A DNA stretch of 6,547 nt from Lachnospiraceae bacterium. Lineage in GTDB: Bacteria; Bacillota; Clostridia; Lachnospirales; Lachnospiraceae. The notes beneath the pieces were generated by a model that saw only the letters and a list, made by a program, of their open reading frames with translations, did no database searches and was not told the origin of the DNA. Positions within the stretch are counted from its first letter, which is position 1. Each line of letters starts with the position of its first letter. Positions 6,080 to 6,547 of this stretch are shown piece after piece. A program made the translations under genes and the position numbers. Where the stretch lies: the NCBI GenBank assembly GCA_900753685.1, contig CAAEAB010000184.1:1-6547 (forward strand), read 5' to 3'.

Positions 6080-6547
6080 CTAGTTTTCTCTGGTATTTTT
6101 ATGATAAATATACCACAGACCCTTTAAAAGCAGATCCGGCTCATAAATAATTTTCTTCCGGCAAAAAGGGACGATAATTCCGGCAATACCACCGGTGGCC
6201 ACCACAGTCATCTCTCCGCCCACCTCAGCTTCAAGCCGCTCGATCAGGCCGTCCACCATAGCCGCGTTTCCGTAGATCAGCCCACTCTGCATACTCTCAA
6301 TAGTGTTTTTCCCGATCATATGCTTCGGCTTTTCAAAACGAATATAAGGAAGCTGGGACGTCCGCTCCGTCAGCGCGTCCTGGGAAATTTTAATTCCCGG
6401 CATAATGAGTGTTCCGAGATAAGAACGTTTCTCATCCACTACCGAACAGGTCGTCGCTGTTCCCATGTCAAATATGGCGATCATTCCCGAATATTCTTCG
6501 GTGGCGGCAACCGCGTCCACCACCAGGTCGGAGCCAAGACTCGCCGG
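6080..6547 (-). CDS. coaX: Type III pantothenate kinase, C-terminal part
   Basis: C-terminal 155 residues of CoaX, which phosphorylates pantothenate in the first step of coenzyme A synthesis in the cytoplasm. The 5' end runs off the right edge; about 100 N-terminal residues of the usual 255-260 are missing. The reading frame is open to position 6547, so the GTG at 6523 is internal. In visible numbering, PASLGSD (1-7) holds the conserved aspartate of the family's GAD motif, DMGTATT (27-33) is an ASKHA-fold phosphate-binding loop, then PGIKIS (50-55), LTERTSQLP (59-67), NTIESMQSGLIYGNAAMVDG (81-100) and VVATGG (115-120). CoaX is insensitive to CoA feedback and needs a monovalent cation, by family knowledge. 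GSDL replaces the common GADR; the aspartate is kept, so activity is expected. It ends in its own terminator and is probably not in the operon to its left. Confidence 0.93.
   Translation of the reverse strand, partial: PASLGSDLVVDAVAATEEYSGMIAIFDMGTATTCSVVDEKRSYLGTLIMPGIKISQDALTERTSQLPYIRFEKPKHMIGKNTIESMQSGLIYGNAAMVDGLIERLEAEVGGEMTVVATGGIAGIIVPFCRKKIIYEPDLLLKGLWYIYHKNTREN

Noticed and set aside
6521..6523. GTG at 6523 as the coaX start
   Set aside because: The frame stays open to the window edge and the upstream codons encode the conserved LGSD segment, so the GTG is an internal valine.
1..6547. Defence system, prophage, integrative element or CRISPR array
   Set aside because: No integrase, transposase, nuclease, toxin-antitoxin, phage gene, direct-repeat array or tRNA was seen; all genes are typical chromosomal families in one orientation.

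Overview
This window looks like a chromosomal segment of a Gram-positive anaerobe of the Clostridia, most likely Lachnospiraceae. The assignment rests on the style of the proteins (a cytidylate kinase-like protein, a MATE exporter, a PflX-type radical SAM enzyme, a type III pantothenate kinase), strong AGGAGG-type ribosome binding sites, moderate GC content and tightly packed genes. It is inference from family resemblance; no rRNA or other taxonomic marker is present.

All eight genes lie on the minus strand, so transcription runs from the right edge to the left. At the right edge is the C-terminal part of coaX (type III pantothenate kinase), closed by a clear intrinsic terminator (about 6018-6067). 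A near-consensus promoter follows at once (TTGACA, 17 bp, TACAAT; 5984-6012). It drives a MurR/RpiR-type regulator and probably the genes beyond it: a cytidylate kinase-like P-loop protein, a MATE efflux transporter, a PflX-like radical SAM protein, a PAP2 phosphatase, an AI-2E family membrane protein and the N-terminus of an AzlC branched-chain amino acid exporter that runs off the left edge. No gap is larger than about 130 bp, and three junctions overlap (kinase/MATE, PAP2/AI-2E, AI-2E/azlC). A hairpin at 5061-5086, between the regulator and the kinase gene, may partly terminate or attenuate readthrough.

The genes do not make an obvious single pathway. Four of the six genes downstream of the regulator encode integral membrane proteins (MATE, PAP2, AI-2E, AzlC), so the common theme is envelope and export functions, plus one kinase and one radical SAM enzyme of unknown target. 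I see no mobile element, CRISPR array, tRNA or rRNA, and no convincing undescribed system. The points most worth a second look are the promoter-overlapping palindrome, the two hairpins whose pairing favours minus-strand RNA, the overlapping gene starts, the orphan radical SAM activase-like gene and the AI-2E protein's charged tail. Every gene is assigned from motifs read by eye; no database search was run.
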